This document shows positions 13,047 to 14,116 of a stretch of DNA of 14,116 nucleotides, piece by piece. The stretch's first letter is position 1. The number at the start of each line of letters is the position of its first letter. The position numbers were made by a program, and so were the translations under genes. Source of the DNA: an uncultured Oscillospiraceae bacterium (GTDB lineage: Bacteria > Bacillota > Clostridia > Oscillospirales > Oscillospiraceae); assembly GCA_944385775.1 (NCBI GenBank), contig CALWYM010000085.1, positions 1-14,116 of the forward strand. The letters run 5' to 3'. The notes under the pieces were generated by a model that was not told the DNA's origin, did no database searches, and saw only the letters and a list, made by a program, of their open reading frames with translations.

Positions 13047-13076
13047 GATACCCTGCCGAGAAATCGACAGGGTATC
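13047..13076 (-). terminator. Probable terminator of ftsH
   Basis: GATACCCTG (13047-13055) pairs with CAGGGTATC (13068-13076), nine perfect base pairs, extended by CG/CG inside. On the minus strand it starts seven bases after the ftsH stop, followed by the moderate T-tract TTACTTTGC. Confidence 0.65.
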
Positions 13077-13083
13077 ACAAATT

Positions 13084-14116
13084 TTAATCTTTCTTATTGG
13101 AATCCGAATTTTCGGAAAGCTTTTCGTCAATCTCCGCCTGACGGGCGACCTCGGCAGCCTTTGCCTTGATTTCCTCAAGAATTTTGTCCTGCTGGGAAGG
13201 CGTCTGACTATTGTCTTCTTTTTTCTCTTCCTTCTCTTCAGGGGGGAGGACACCGTGCTCGCAAAGATAATTGAAGACCTCTCCGGTCATGGACTCATGC
13301 TCAAGTAGATACTCAGCTGTGGCAATAAGCATATCGCTGTGCTCGGTGAGAATCTTCTCACAGGTTGCAGAAGCGTCATCAAAAATCTTTTTAATTTCCT
13401 CATCAATAATTGCAGCAGTTTCCTCAGAATAGCTCTTTGTCTGAGCAAAATCACGTCCGATAAATACACTGTGACTGCTGGAGTCAAAGGAAATAGGACC
13501 AAGCCTGTCGCTCATGCCGTAGACCGTTACCATGTTTCTGGCGATTCTTGTAGCCTGCTGAATATCGCCTGAAGCTCCTGTGGATATATCATCCAAGAAC
13601 ATTTTCTCAGCGGTTCTTCCACCCAAAGCCATTACAATCTGGTCAAACATATAGCTTCTGGAAGCGTAATTTGAATCTTCCTCAGGACGGAAAAGGGTAA
13701 ATCCACCAGCACCCTTCCTGGGAATGATGGTGATATAGTGAACGGGGTCAGCACCCTTAAGGTACTTACCTGCAATCGCGTGTCCAGCCTCATGGTATGC
13801 AGTGAGCTTACGTTCCTTTTCGGATATTTTACGGCTCTTCTTTTCAGGACCCATCTCAACCTTAAGGATAGCGTCATCAATCTCACTCATGGAAATAAAG
13901 GGTTTGTTTCTTCTGGCAGCAAGCAAAGCAGCCTCGTTCATAAGGTTTTCAAGATCAGCTCCAGTAAAGCCCGGGGTACCTCTTGCTATGCTCTTAAGGT
14001 CAACGTCATCGGCAAGACTTTTTCCTCTTGAGTGGACTTTCAAAATCTCCTCACGACCCTTGACATCAGGCATACCAACATAAATCTGCCTGTCAAAGCG
14101 TCCCGGACGGAGCAGT
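13084..14116 (-). CDS. ftsH: ATP-dependent zinc metalloprotease FtsH (C-terminal part; N-terminus outside window)
   Basis: Membrane-bound AAA+ protease that extracts and degrades membrane and regulatory proteins. Only the end of the AAA module and the protease domain are in the window; the frame stays open to the right edge (LLRPGRFDRQIYVG), so the Met at 14073 is internal. Visible: the arginine-finger segment LLRPGRFDR (14087-14115), the AAA lid (TPGFTGADLENLMNEAALLAAR), the zinc motif HEAGH (13780-13794), and its third ligand Asp in TGASGD (13564-13566). After the M41 helices comes a charged, low-complexity tail of about 55 residues rich in Lys, Glu and Ser, likely disordered. About 343 of some 600-700 residues are present. 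The two transmembrane helices and Walker motifs are upstream, outside the window. Confidence 0.98.
   Translation of the reverse strand, partial: LLRPGRFDRQIYVGMPDVKGREEILKVHSRGKSLADDVDLKSIARGTPGFTGADLENLMNEAALLAARRNKPFISMSEIDDAILKVEMGPEKKSRKISEKERKLTAYHEAGHAIAGKYLKGADPVHYITIIPRKGAGGFTLFRPEEDSNYASRSYMFDQIVMALGGRTAEKMFLDDISTGASGDIQQATRIARNMVTVYGMSDRLGPISFDSSSHSVFIGRDFAQTKSYSEETAAIIDEEIKKIFDDASATCEKILTEHSDMLIATAEYLLEHESMTGEVFNYLCEHGVLPPEEKEEKKEDNSQTPSQQDKILEEIKAKAAEVARQAEIDEKLSENSDSNKKD

Larger units (their letters stand above)
12704..13083. other. 380-bp intergenic region between gap and ftsH
   Basis: AT-rich. From left to right it holds the gap leader and promoter (12704-12799), an A/T-tract block (12801-12830) that could act as an UP element, about 100 bases with no clear feature (12840-12940) apart from weak plus-strand promoter-like hexamers (TTGCTA 12890-12895, TAAAAT 12914-12919), a purine-rich GGGAG at 12951-12955, a long hairpin (12977-13031) and the ftsH terminator-like hairpin (13047-13076). 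No long reading frame is present. Confidence 0.7.

Noticed and set aside
1..14116. CRISPR arrays, tRNA genes, phage or transposase genes
   Set aside because: None seen: no regularly spaced repeats, no tRNA-like cloverleaf, and every substantial frame belongs to a chromosomal family.

Overview
The window reads as ordinary chromosomal DNA of a low-to-moderate GC Gram-positive bacterium of the class Clostridia, perhaps an Oscillospiraceae/Ruminococcaceae-type anaerobe. This rests on purine-rich AGGAGG-like ribosome sites, sigma-A-type promoters, many compact hairpin-plus-T-run terminators, an Obg with a C-terminal OCT domain, and DegV, M42, PadR/DUF2812 and short CYTH proteins. The species call is inference, since no database search was possible. 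I see no insertion sequences, phage genes, tRNA/rRNA genes or CRISPR array.

Layout, left to right. (1) 1-3089: alaS (start codon cut by the window edge) and a HIT-family hydrolase, tightly coupled and closed by a strong terminator. (2) 3227-4105: a DegV lipid-binding protein, convergent with an M42 metallo-aminopeptidase (4156-5193, minus), with a shared bidirectional terminator between them. (3) The M42 gene diverges from an HD-domain phosphohydrolase (5315-5887). Their two promoters physically overlap and share a palindrome. (4) 5937-7673: a self-contained regulatory module, a PadR repressor translationally coupled to a DUF2812 membrane protein, driven by a consensus promoter carrying two identical 13-bp operators. 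(5) 7715-9442, minus: obgE followed at once by a CYTH triphosphate tunnel enzyme. (6) A MarR regulator (9589-10032) diverges from obgE and converges on a uridine phosphorylase (10035-10790, minus). The only good terminator for marR lies inside the udp coding region. (7) 10977-11633: an unrecognised membrane-anchored extracytoplasmic protein. (8) 11699-12703, minus: gap (GAPDH), apparently monocistronic. (9) 12704-13083: a 380-bp AT-rich intergenic stretch with the gap promoter and a long unexplained hairpin. (10) 13084-14116, minus: the C-terminal part of ftsH, cut by the right edge.

Most genes are housekeeping: translation (AlaRS, Obg), proteolysis (M42, FtsH), nucleotide salvage and clean-up (HD hydrolase, Udp, HIT, CYTH) and glycolysis (GAPDH). 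No single new multi-gene system is evident. The parts most worth follow-up are the PadR/DUF2812 module with its twin operators, the overlapping divergent promoters at 5234-5280, the marR terminator inside udp, the uncharacterised anchored protein at 10977, and the hairpin with a possible small transcript between gap and ftsH.
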